A stretch of 64,000 nt of DNA. Source: Rubrivivax gelatinosus IL144 (GTDB taxonomy: Bacteria; Pseudomonadota; Gammaproteobacteria; Burkholderiales; Burkholderiaceae_C). The number at the start of each line of letters is the position of its first letter. The first letter of the stretch is position 1. Positions 52,080 through 59,035 of this stretch are shown piece by piece. Position numbers and translations under genes: made by a program. The stretch is taken from positions 4,526,001 through 4,590,000 of the forward strand of contig NC_017075.1 of the NCBI RefSeq assembly GCF_000284255.1, given 5' to 3'. The notes under the pieces are model-generated. The model did not search any database, was not told the DNA's origin, and worked only from the letters and a program-made list of their open reading frames with translations.

Positions 52080-52664
52080 ATGGAAATGACGGCCGACGGC
52101 TTCGACGACGCGGTGCTCGGCCGCGGCCTCGACGCCGCCGCCGAGACCGCGCTGGCCGAGGCCGGCCGGCTGCGCAGCCTGGACCCGCCCGGCGCGATGG
52201 CCGCGCTGATGCGCGCCCAGGCGCTGGCGCCGGGGCATCCGGCGGTGCTGATCGCCTTCTACCGCCACCACTTCTTCGGCCACCGCCCGGCCGCGGCGCG
52301 CGACGTCGCACGCCGCGCGCTGGTCGTCGCGGCGCGTGCGCTGGGCCTGCCGACGGTCTGGCGCGAACTGCCGCGCCAGCCGCTGCCCGGCGCCCGCGGC
52401 GACGCCGGCACACGCTTCCTGCTCTTCCTGCTGAAGGGCTACGCCTACCTCAGCCTGCGCCTGGACGACCCGCTGGAGGCGCGCGACGCACTCGCCGTGC
52501 TGCGCGCGCTGGACCCGGAGGACTGCGTCGGCGGCGCCTTGCTGGAGGCCGTGCGCGTGCGTGCGCTGGTCGGCGAGGACCCCGACGCCGACGGCCTGCC
52601 GCCGGTCACGGGCGCTGCCGCCTGGGCGCGTGCCACGGGCGAGAGCGCGGGAACGCCACGATGA
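52080..52664 (+). CDS. Nif-cluster helical (TPR-like) protein of unknown function
   Basis: A 194-residue, Ala/Leu/Arg-rich, all-helical protein without cysteine clusters. The internal pattern of paired helices (SLDPPGAMAALMRAQALAPGHPAVLIAFYRHHF, then GYAYLSLRLDDPLEARDALAVLRALDPED) looks like two degenerate tetratricopeptide units, hinting at a protein-protein adaptor. ATG at 52080 is preferred over GTG at 52074. It overlaps the next gene by 4 bp. I do not know a characterised homologue; location implies a role in nitrogenase maturation or regulation. Confidence 0.75.
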   Translation: MEMTADGFDDAVLGRGLDAAAETALAEAGRLRSLDPPGAMAALMRAQALAPGHPAVLIAFYRHHFFGHRPAAARDVARRALVVAARALGLPTVWRELPRQPLPGARGDAGTRFLLFLLKGYAYLSLRLDDPLEARDALAVLRALDPEDCVGGALLEAVRVRALVGEDPDADGLPPVTGAAAWARATGESAGTPR

Positions 52665-53440
52665 ACGCCCCCGAGCGCGCCTGGAGCGACATCCCCGCCC
52701 GCCGCTGGGATGGCCAGGCCATCGACTGCGCCGCCTGCCCGCACAGCACGCTGCACGCCGCCGGCGGCTGCGAGCCCGGCCACGCCTGCCTGCAGGACGC
52801 CTACGCGCGCCGCATCGACCGCTTCCTGCGCCGCCACCCCGGCTTGGCCAACGGCTCGCTGGGCCATCCGTACTTCGAGGTGCGTGCGATCGCCGCGCGC
52901 CATGCCGACGTCTTCCACCTGCCGGCGCTGATGGCCGACCCCGACGAGACGGTGCGCCTGCAGGCCGCGTCTCGCCTGCCGCAGCGCCTGCTGGGCCGGC
53001 TGCGCGACGACCCGCAGCGCGAGGTGCGCATCCGCGTCGCCCAGCGCCTGGCCGAAGCCGAGCTGCCGACGCTGATGCACGACCCCGATTACGAGGTGCG
53101 CGCCACCGTCGCGCGCCGCCTGCCCGGGGCCCTGCTGCCGCTGATGATGGGCGACGCCGACCTGCAGGTGCGGCGCATCGTCGCCGAACGCGTGACGATG
53201 CCGGCGCTGTGGCGCCTGGCCGAGGACCCGGCGCCCGAGGTGCGCCGCATCGCCGCCGAGCGCCTGCCGGCCGCGCTGCTGGAGCCGCTGGCACGCGACG
53301 AGGACTGGCTGGTGCGCCATACCGCCGCCGGCCGCGCCGTCGGCGAGCTGCTGCAGCGCCTGCTGCTCGACGCCGAGCCGCTGGTGCGCGAACGCGCCGC
53401 CGAACGCCTGCAGGAACTGGAGGACCGCCGCCATGGCTGA
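52661..53440 (+). CDS. LRV-repeat [4Fe-4S] protein (leucine-rich repeat variant)
   Basis: A 259-residue protein resembling the LRV iron-sulfur protein of Azotobacter vinelandii. An N-terminal cluster-binding module has four cysteines, CAACPHSTLHAAGGCEPGHAC (spacing C-x2-C-x10-C-x5-C, near residues 21-41). It is followed by about eight 24-residue repeats with the pattern DPxxEVRxxVAxRLP. The repeats form a curved superhelix suited to binding a partner. The 3' end overlaps nifZ by 8 bp. Function is unknown, but the gene accompanies nifB in several diazotrophs. Confidence 0.85.
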   Translation: MNAPERAWSDIPARRWDGQAIDCAACPHSTLHAAGGCEPGHACLQDAYARRIDRFLRRHPGLANGSLGHPYFEVRAIAARHADVFHLPALMADPDETVRLQAASRLPQRLLGRLRDDPQREVRIRVAQRLAEAELPTLMHDPDYEVRATVARRLPGALLPLMMGDADLQVRRIVAERVTMPALWRLAEDPAPEVRRIAAERLPAALLEPLARDEDWLVRHTAAGRAVGELLQRLLLDAEPLVRERAAERLQELEDRRHG

Positions 53441-53768
53441 CATCGTGCGCGACGACGACGAGGTCGAACTCGCGGGGCCGCCGCGCTTCGAGATCGGCGA
53501 ACGTGTCGCCGCCCGCGTCAAGGTGCGCAACGACGGCACTTACGGCGGCCGCGACATCGGCGAGGTGCTCGTCGAGCGTGGCGACGTCGGCTACGTGCGC
53601 TCGGTCGGCAGCTTTCTGCAGCAGTACTACATCTACGCCGTCGAGTTCGTCGCCAGCGGCCAGCAGGTCGGCATGCGCGCGAAGGAGCTGTGCACGCTCG
53701 ACCGGCTACCGCCCGAGGTGCTGGCCCGGCTGGGCGAGCGCGCCGGGCAACTCGACGACCTGCGCTGA
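53433..53768 (+). CDS. nifZ: NifZ
   Basis: A 111-residue protein with the NifZ domain: FEIGERVAARVKVRNDGTYGGRDIGEVLVERGDVGYVRSVGSFLQQYYIYAVEF (about 20-75). NifZ helps form the second P-cluster of NifDK in Azotobacter. The fold is a small SH3-like barrel. It overlaps the LRV gene and lies nine bases before a second NifZ-like gene. Confidence 0.92.
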   Translation: MADIVRDDDEVELAGPPRFEIGERVAARVKVRNDGTYGGRDIGEVLVERGDVGYVRSVGSFLQQYYIYAVEFVASGQQVGMRAKELCTLDRLPPEVLARLGERAGQLDDLR

Positions 53769-53777
53769 GGACCCACG

Positions 53778-54035
53778 ATGCTCGATCCCCGCCTGCCGCG
53801 CTACCAATGGGGCCAGGAAGTCCTGGCCGCCGTCGACCTCTACAACGACGGCTCGGTGCCCGAAGCCGAAGAGGACCAGTTGCTGATCGTGCAAGGCGGC
53901 CCGGGCGAGATCGTCCAGGTCGGCCACCACGCCGAGGCCAACGTGCCGCTGTACATGGTCGACTTCGGCCTGTGCGTGCTCGGCTGCCTCGAGGAGGAGA
54001 TCGTGCCGGTCACCGGGGCCGAGGCCGGCGGATGA
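53778..54035 (+). CDS. Second, divergent NifZ-like protein
   Basis: An 85-residue protein. YQWGQEVLAAVDLYNDGS and PGEIVQVGHHAEANVPLYMVDFGLCVLGCLEEEIVP match the C-terminal half of NifZ domains, so this is a paralogue or the second half of a split NifZ. It lies in tandem with nifZ and its stop overlaps the next ATG. A distinct role in P-cluster maturation is possible. Confidence 0.78.
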   Translation: MLDPRLPRYQWGQEVLAAVDLYNDGSVPEAEEDQLLIVQGGPGEIVQVGHHAEANVPLYMVDFGLCVLGCLEEEIVPVTGAEAGG

Positions 54036-54391
54036 ACGCCGCCGTGCGCCGCCCGCCCGTCGAGCGCGGCCCGCGTGCCGCCGTCGTCGCGCTGGACGCG
54101 GCGCGCATCGAGCGTGCGCTGGCCGTGCGCAGCCGCTACCGCTACGTGCGCCCGCGCCTGGTGGCCGAAGGCGCCGGCTGGAAGATCCTCAGCGCCAACT
54201 GCTCGCGCAAGGTCGACCCCGAGGGCGGCGAGATCGCCATCGCCTGGTTCGAGCCCGACGCCGGCGGCCGCTGGCGGCTGCACGCGCGCGACCACGTCGA
54301 GGGCCGCTGGACGCTGGTCGGCGAAGGCCTGACGCTGGACGCCGCGCTGGCCCAGGTCTGCCACGACGAGACGCGGGTCTTCTGGCCGTGA
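54032..54391 (+). CDS. Small conserved nif-operon protein of unknown function
   Basis: A 119-residue basic protein. The core SRYRYVRPRLVAEGAGWKILSANCSRKVDPEGGEIAIAWFEP followed by WRLHARDH and a C-terminal helix looks like a single alpha/beta domain. One cysteine (SANCSR) sits in a conserved-looking context. No known domain is recognised. It overlaps the upstream nifZ-like gene and nifS by 4 bp each, so it is clearly part of the operon. Confidence 0.75.
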   Translation: MNAAVRRPPVERGPRAAVVALDAARIERALAVRSRYRYVRPRLVAEGAGWKILSANCSRKVDPEGGEIAIAWFEPDAGGRWRLHARDHVEGRWTLVGEGLTLDAALAQVCHDETRVFWP

Positions 54392-55545
54392 GCGTCTACC
54401 TGGACCACAACGCGACCACCGCGCCGGCGCCCGAAGCCGTCGCGGCGATGCTGCACGCGCTCGAAGTCGCCTGGGCCAACCCCTCGTCGACGCACGAGCC
54501 CGGCCAGCAGGCGCGCCGGCTGCTGGCCGAGGCCCGTAGCCGGGTCGCCACCTTCCTCGGCTGCCAGCCCTCGGAGCTGGTCTTCACCAGCGGCGCGACC
54601 GAAGCCAACCACACGGCCGTGCACGCCGCGCTGGCGGCGACACGCGGCATCGGGCGCCAGCGGCTCGTGCTCAGCAGCGTCGAACACCCGGGCCTGATGG
54701 CGCTGGCCGCACGGCTGGAGGCCGAGGGCGTGCCGGTGACACGCCTGCCGGTCGACGCCGACGGCCGCGTCGACCTGGCCGCGGCGCGCGAGGCGATCGG
54801 CGCCGACGTCGCGCTGGTCAGCGTGATGGGCGCCAACAACGAGACCGGCGTGCTGATGCCGGTGGCCGAGCTGGCCGAGCTGGCGCACGCCGCCGGCGCC
54901 CGGATGCACGTCGACGCGACGCAGCTCGCCGGCAAGGCGGCGCTGGACTTCGCCGCGCTGGGCGCCGATCTGATGAGCGTCTCGGCGCACAAGCTGCACG
55001 GGCCCAAGGGCGTCGGCGCGCTCGTCGTGCGCAAGGGCTTCGCGCTGGCGCCGCTGCTGGCCGGGCGCCAGGAGCGCCACCGCCGCGGCGGCACCGAGAA
55101 CCTGCCCGGCATCGCCGGCTTCGCCGCCGCCTGCGACCGCGCCGCGGCGACGCCGGCCGCCGACATCGAACGCATCGCCGCGCTGCGCGACCGGCTGGAA
55201 GCCAGCTGCGCCACCCTGCCCGGCGTGCAGGTCTACGGCCGGCGCGTCGCGCGTGTGGCCAACACCTGCTGCCTGCGTTTCGGCACGCTGGACGCCGAAC
55301 TCGTGCTCGGCCGGCTGGAGCGCGCCGACGTCGTCGCCTCGTCGGGCGCGGCCTGCGCCGCCGGCGGCACGCAGCCTTCGCACGTGCTGCTGGCGATGGG
55401 CGAACCGTCGGCGCATGCGCGCGCCGCGCTGCGTTTCTCGCTCGGCCGCGACAGCACCGACGCCCACGTGCAGCAGGCGCTGGCCGCCGTGCACGCCGCC
55501 GTCGCCCCCTTGCTGCAGGACGCCGTGGCGGCGGCCTGCCCCTGA
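54388..55545 (+). CDS. nifS: Cysteine desulfurase NifS
   Basis: A 385-residue PLP enzyme that supplies sulfur for nitrogenase clusters. The PLP lysine is in SVSAHKLHGPKG (about residue 198), the substrate-side SSGAACAAGGTQPSHVL loop holds the active cysteine (about 325), and YLDHNATTAP opens the protein. The length matches NifS/IscS class. GTG at 54388 overlaps the preceding stop by 4 bp. Confidence 0.95.
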   Translation: MSVYLDHNATTAPAPEAVAAMLHALEVAWANPSSTHEPGQQARRLLAEARSRVATFLGCQPSELVFTSGATEANHTAVHAALAATRGIGRQRLVLSSVEHPGLMALAARLEAEGVPVTRLPVDADGRVDLAAAREAIGADVALVSVMGANNETGVLMPVAELAELAHAAGARMHVDATQLAGKAALDFAALGADLMSVSAHKLHGPKGVGALVVRKGFALAPLLAGRQERHRRGGTENLPGIAGFAAACDRAAATPAADIERIAALRDRLEASCATLPGVQVYGRRVARVANTCCLRFGTLDAELVLGRLERADVVASSGAACAAGGTQPSHVLLAMGEPSAHARAALRFSLGRDSTDAHVQQALAAVHAAVAPLLQDAVAAACP

Positions 55546-55573
55546 ATCCACGATTCCACGACTGGAGCCGACG

Positions 55574-55786
55574 ATGAAAGTGATGATGCGCCGCAATTCC
55601 GCCGGGGTCCTCTCGGCCTACGTGCCCAAGAAGGACCTGGAGGAGCCCGTGGTCGCGCAGGAGAAGCCGGGCCTGTGGGGCGGCACCGTGACGCTGGGCA
55701 ACGGCTGGGTGCTGTCTCTGCCCGAGATGGCCGAGACGACGACGCTGCCGATCACCGTCGAAGCCAAGAAGCTGGTGGAGGACTGA
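55574..55786 (+). CDS. nifT: NifT/FixU
   Basis: A 70-residue protein matching the NifT/FixU family: MKVMMRRNSAGVLSAYVPKKDLEEPVV with a GLWGGTVTLGNGWVLSLPEM core. The family is widespread in nif clusters and of unknown function; deletion in some diazotrophs has little effect. It is 28 bp after nifS and its stop overlaps the following ATG. Confidence 0.92.
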   Translation: MKVMMRRNSAGVLSAYVPKKDLEEPVVAQEKPGLWGGTVTLGNGWVLSLPEMAETTTLPITVEAKKLVED

Positions 55787-56043
55787 TGGACGCCGCCACG
55801 CTCGCCGACGCGCTGGCGCTGGCCGAGGCGGCGCCCGACCTGCGTGCCGCCGCCACGCGGCTGCGCGAGCGCCTGGCGCCGCTGCGGGTCAGCGTCGTCG
55901 ACGCCGTCGACCTGCGCGACGAGACGCCGGCCGCCGCCGGCGAACGCTGCGCGCTGTTTCTCGGCGCTTCCGACGGCCACTGCTGGCAGGTCACCGCCGA
56001 CCCGGCGCAGGCCGCCGCCGTCTTCGTCGCCGCACGGCGCTGA
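55786..56043 (+). CDS. Small unknown protein between nifT and the SIR2-like gene
   Basis: An 85-residue protein. The first half is a helical Ala/Leu-rich segment, the second half a compact alpha/beta unit (LRVSVVDAVDLRDETPAAAGERCALFLGASDGHCWQVTADPAQA). It has two cysteines (ERCALF and GHCWQV). Start codon overlaps the nifT stop (TGATG), so it is translated in the operon. I do not recognise the family. Confidence 0.7.
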   Translation: MDAATLADALALAEAAPDLRAAATRLRERLAPLRVSVVDAVDLRDETPAAAGERCALFLGASDGHCWQVTADPAQAAAVFVAARR

Positions 56044-56057
56044 ACCGGAGAACCGCG

Positions 56058-56897
56058 ATGAGTCACACGACGATCGACACGCTGCCCGAGGCCGTCGCCA
56101 CCGGCCTGGTCGCCGGCACGCTGTGCCCCTACCTCGGCCCCGGGCTGCTGGCGCTGTGCGACGGCGCGCGGCCGCCGGCCGACACGCTGGCACTGGCGGC
56201 GGTGCTGACGGCGCGCGTCTCGGTGCCGGCCAAGATCCGCAACCGGCTCACCGCCGCGGCGCAGTTCATCGAGAACTTCAAGCACCGCAAGACGCTGGTC
56301 AACGCGATGGACCAGGCCTTCGCCGCGCCGGCCGCGCCGTCGGCGCTGCACCGCTGGCTGGCGGCGCTGCCGGCGCCGCTGATCGTCGACTGCTGGTACG
56401 ACGACACGCTGCGCCGCGCGCTCGCCGCTCGCGAGGACTGGGCCGAGGTGCAGGGCCTGTCGCAGAGCGAACACTTCGGCACCTGGACCGGCTGGTACGG
56501 CGCCGACGGCAGCGCCGCCGACGCGCCGCTGGAGCCGCGCACCGTGTTCTACAAACCCTGGGGCGCTCGCTCGCCGGCGTCGAACTACCTGATCTCGGAC
56601 TCCGACTTCGTCGAGGTGCTGACCGAGATCGACATCCAGACGCCGATCCCGGCCGTCGTGCAGCAGCGCCGCGCGGCGCTGGGTTTCGTCTTCCTCGGCT
56701 GCCGCTTCGACGACCAGCTGCCGCGTGCCTTCGCGCGCCAGGTGATGAAACGCAGCGCCGGGCCGCACTACGCCGTGCTGCCCGAGCCGCCGACCCGCAT
56801 GGAGCAGCGTTTCCTGGACGAGCAGGGCATCGTGCGCATCGCGCTGCCGCTGGCCGAGGTGGCCGAGGCGCTGACCGGCGTGCCGCAGCCGGCCTGA
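56058..56897 (+). CDS. SIR2-like (SIR2_2-type) protein with degenerate catalytic residues
   Basis: A 279-residue protein with the order of elements of SIR2-like NAD-binding domains. The N-terminal Rossmann loop reads LCPYLGPGLLAL where active SIR2 proteins have GAGxS; the second reads VDCWYDD where TTNYD is usual; FYKPWGAR stands where the catalytic LHG lies; then DSDFVEVL and ALGFVFLGCRFDD correspond to the DY and LFLGYS strands. Loss of the motif serine and of the catalytic histidine argues against deacylase or NADase activity, while NAD-type binding may remain. It is the penultimate gene of the nifB operon. Confidence 0.72.
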   Translation: MSHTTIDTLPEAVATGLVAGTLCPYLGPGLLALCDGARPPADTLALAAVLTARVSVPAKIRNRLTAAAQFIENFKHRKTLVNAMDQAFAAPAAPSALHRWLAALPAPLIVDCWYDDTLRRALAAREDWAEVQGLSQSEHFGTWTGWYGADGSAADAPLEPRTVFYKPWGARSPASNYLISDSDFVEVLTEIDIQTPIPAVVQQRRAALGFVFLGCRFDDQLPRAFARQVMKRSAGPHYAVLPEPPTRMEQRFLDEQGIVRIALPLAEVAEALTGVPQPA

Positions 56898-56900
56898 GCC

Positions 56901-57257
56901 GTGTACCACCAGGCGCTGTACGCCATCGTGATGGACGCCGGCGCCGCCGTCGGCGAGCTGACGCGGGCGATGCAGGGCGAAGACGAACTCTTCGCCAGCC
57001 CACGCACGCTGGCCGCCGTCGAGGCCCGGCTGCTGACGATGGCGCACACGCTGGGCAACCTGACGCCGGTGCTGCGCGACAAGCTGGCGCTGGCCGACTG
57101 GGCCGGCTGGCAGGCGCTGCACGCGGCCCTGCGCGACGGCCACGAGCCGCGGCGCGAGGCCGTCTGGTATGCCGTCAGCGCGCTGGTGCCGCAGACGATG
57201 GGGCTGCTGGCGGAGCTGCGGCGGCGGGAGCCGGTCTGGTTCGAGAACGGGTATTGA
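56901..57257 (+). CDS. HepT-like (HEPN fold) small protein in the nifB operon
   Basis: A 118-residue, fully helical protein. The stretch AVEARLLTMAHTLGNLTPVLRDK followed by DWAGWQALHAALRDGHEPRREAVWYAVSALVPQTMGLLAEL follows the HepT/DUF86 layout closely, including the AVW and VP positions near the end. The HEPN RNase motif (R-x4-H-x-Y) is not there: the aligned residues are L, R and G. It starts with GTG three bases after the SIR2-like gene, so the two form a pair. The assignment is by eye and needs a structure-based check. Confidence 0.6.
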   Translation: MYHQALYAIVMDAGAAVGELTRAMQGEDELFASPRTLAAVEARLLTMAHTLGNLTPVLRDKLALADWAGWQALHAALRDGHEPRREAVWYAVSALVPQTMGLLAELRRREPVWFENGY

Positions 57258-57355
57258 CGGCGGGCCGGAGCGAGGCGCGCGGGCAGCGAATGGCGCAGCG
57301 ACAGGCTTCGGAGTCGATTTCGGCGGACTGATCTGCGGGAGCGGCTTCGCCAACA

Positions 57356-57383
57356 GAAACGGCGCCTGAAGAGGCGCCGTTTC
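57356..57383 (+). terminator. Terminator of the nifB operon
   Basis: A perfect 12-bp stem GAAACGGCGCCT/AGGCGCCGTTTC with a GAAG loop, about 100 bp past the last gene. The A/T-rich outer pairs give a TTTC on the 3' side. The rest of the 57258-57519 gap has nothing else recognisable. Confidence 0.7.
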
Positions 57384-57519
57384 GTGTTCGGGGCTGAAAG
57401 ACGGGGTGTTGCTACAGCCTCAACGTGGAGATGAGGGGCGGCCGGAGCCGAAGGCGAAGGGAACCGCAAGCGCCAGCTTGCGGACGTCACTCCCAATGGC
57501 AGGGTTAGAAGTCTGGTTG

Positions 57520-57864
57520 CTACTCGGCTGTTTCGCCATGGCTGTTCATGCGATTTTGAAGGTTCAGTCTTTCGTCGTGGCTCAGGAGCAATTGTATTGA
57601 TGCCTCCAAGCGCTTACGAATACTCCATTGCTCCACCAAAACACCAAGCAAACCTACTGAAGTGCCGGAAAAAATTACCTTGAACAACAAGGAAGCCTGC
57701 ACGCTGTCCATTGCATATATAACAAGCCCACATCCCAAGCCTGTTGCCAGCCCATTTATCAGTCTCGGGTACTTTGGTTCGAGCAGGGCATCTCTTGCCT
57801 TACCGATTTCCTGGGCTTTCCGAAAAACCAAAGCCGCTTCCATTTCGCCAATTTTATTCGTCAT
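57520..57864 (-). CDS. AT-richer membrane protein gene of unknown function (probably acquired)
   Basis: A 114-residue protein with a charged N-terminal helix (EMEAALVFRKAQEIGKARDALLEPKYPR), two membrane helices (about 37-55 and 60-80) and a charged C-terminal tail rich in Gln, Asn and Arg. Codon use and base composition are strikingly unlike the neighbours (roughly half G+C), which points to horizontal acquisition. No family recognised. It lies next to a transposase remnant inside the nif region. Confidence 0.6.
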   Translation of the reverse strand: MTNKIGEMEAALVFRKAQEIGKARDALLEPKYPRLINGLATGLGCGLVIYAMDSVQASLLFKVIFSGTSVGLLGVLVEQWSIRKRLEASIQLLLSHDERLNLQNRMNSHGETAE

Positions 57865-58081
57865 AAGTTCCCTGCTAAGCGATCAACGAGGAAAGACTGC
57901 TAACGAAGCTGCAGAAAGACCCCGGTGCGGCCGCCCACCGGCCTGGTTGACGCAGCAAGCGGCATCAGCGCATTTGATCTGTTCTTTCATGCACCGCCGT
58001 CGGCGTCCTGGGTTCGCCGCAGCCTATTGGCGCGGCACAGCGTTTGCAAGCTCTGACGTCATCTTCTCGACCGTCCCCGCG
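57865..58081. other. Gap between the AT-rich gene and the transposase remnant
   Basis: About 217 bp of mixed composition, AT-richer at its left end. No gene, clear terminal inverted repeat or target duplication is visible, so the boundary of the inserted segment cannot be placed exactly. Confidence 0.35.
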
Positions 58082-58350
58082 GTGGCCCGTTACCGCCCGT
58101 CGACAACCAGCCGTGTTTCCTGCCGGTGGTGCTGGCCGAGCAGTTGCTGCCGGCTCCTTCGAGGTCGCGCTCAACCACCTGGTCGACTCCGGCGCGGTGC
58201 CGCTGGACGCGTTCGACGCCTTCTATCGCAACGACGAGACCGGAGCGCCTGCGGTCTCGCCGGCCGTGCTGCTCAAGGCCGTGTTGCTGGGCTATTCCCG
58301 CGGCCTGGTCTCCAGCCGCGCCATCGCCTCGGCCTGCCAGCGCCTCGTCA
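58082..58350 (+). pseudogene. IS1182-family transposase remnant, frameshifted and 3'-truncated
   Basis: Pieces in two or three frames rebuild the N terminus of an IS1182-type transposase: ARYRP, then NQPCFLPVVLAEQLLP, then SFEVALNHLVDSGAVPLDAF with FYRNDETGAPAVSPAVLLK and GYSRGLVSSRAIASACQRLVT. The frame changes near 58102 and near 58153, each explained by loss of one G in a CCGG run. The sequence ends abruptly at the stop codon of the FmdB-like gene, where some 350-400 codons are missing. It is a dead fragment marking an old insertion or deletion inside the nif region. Confidence 0.8.
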
Positions 58351-58584
58351 CTTCAACGCCTTCGCCCTCTCCCCCGCGCTGTAATGGCTGAAGTGCCCCT
58401 CCTTCGCCGCCGCCCGGCGCGCCAGCGCCAGCTTGCCGGCGGTCTGGCCGTGCGGCGCGATGCGCGACACCAGGCGTTCGGGTTCGCCGGCGCCGCATTG
58501 CGGGCACAACGGCACGGTGCTGCTGCGCACCAGCAGTTCGAACTCGTGGCTGCAGGCGGGGCAGCGGTATTCGTAGATCGGCAT
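58348..58584 (-). CDS. FmdB-like zinc-ribbon protein
   Basis: A 78-residue protein with an N-terminal zinc ribbon (PIYEYRCPACSHEFELLV and PLCPQCGAGEPERLVS), the FmdB/CxxC_CxxC regulatory family. The C-terminal half is basic and probably helical. It is the last gene of the leftward draT operon, 14 bp after the NifO-like gene. Its stop codon abuts the transposase remnant, so the original 3' context may have been lost. Confidence 0.82.
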   Translation of the reverse strand: MPIYEYRCPACSHEFELLVRSSTVPLCPQCGAGEPERLVSRIAPHGQTAGKLALARRAAAKEGHFSHYSAGERAKALK

Positions 58585-58598
58585 AGCGGTCTCCAGGA

Positions 58599-59021
58599 TC
58601 AGGATTCGGGGCTGGCGCAGTGGCCGCTGGGCGAGACGCAGACGTCCAGCCGGCCGGGCGGCGCGTCGGGCAGGCCGACGAAGGCGTGGACCTCGGCGGT
58701 GTCGAAGCCGACCAGCGTCACGCCGTCTTCGCGGCGCAGCAGCGGGCGGCGGATCAGCAGCGGCTCGGCCAGCAGCAGCGCCAGCGCGGCGTCGGCGTCC
58801 AGCGCGTCGGGGTCGAGCTCGCCGCTCTTGATGCGCGGCGCCGAGCGGTTGAACCACGCCGCCGGCGGCAGCGGCGCCAGGAAGGCGAGCAGCGTCTCGC
58901 GCGTCCAGGGCTCGGCCAGCAGGTTGCGGCGCTCCAGCGTGTGGCCGGCGGCCTCCAGCGCGGCGCGCTGGCGCGCGTTGCCGCCGCAGCCGGGTTTCTC
59001 GAAGAAGGTGATGCGGGCCAT
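58599..59021 (-). CDS. Nitrogenase-associated ArsC/Spx-fold protein (NifO-like)
   Basis: A 140-residue thioredoxin-fold protein of the arsenate-reductase-like family. The N terminus ITFFEKPGCGGNARQRAALEAAGH has one cysteine in the ArsC active-site position, without the second Cys of glutaredoxins. The AWFNRSAPRIKSGELDPDALDADAALALLLAEPLLIRRPLL block is typical of the nitrogenase-associated subgroup that includes Azotobacter NifO, implicated in molybdenum/nitrate balance. ATG at 59021 chosen. It lies between draG and the zinc-ribbon gene. Confidence 0.85.
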   Translation of the reverse strand: MARITFFEKPGCGGNARQRAALEAAGHTLERRNLLAEPWTRETLLAFLAPLPPAAWFNRSAPRIKSGELDPDALDADAALALLLAEPLLIRRPLLRREDGVTLVGFDTAEVHAFVGLPDAPPGRLDVCVSPSGHCASPES

Positions 59022-59035
59022 GGTCGGTCCTCGGT

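Noticed and set aside
56901..57257. Calling the SIR2-like/HepT-like pair an active toxin-antitoxin or defence module
   Set aside because: Both proteins seem to lack their catalytic residues, and they are embedded in a NifA-controlled operon instead of a defence island.
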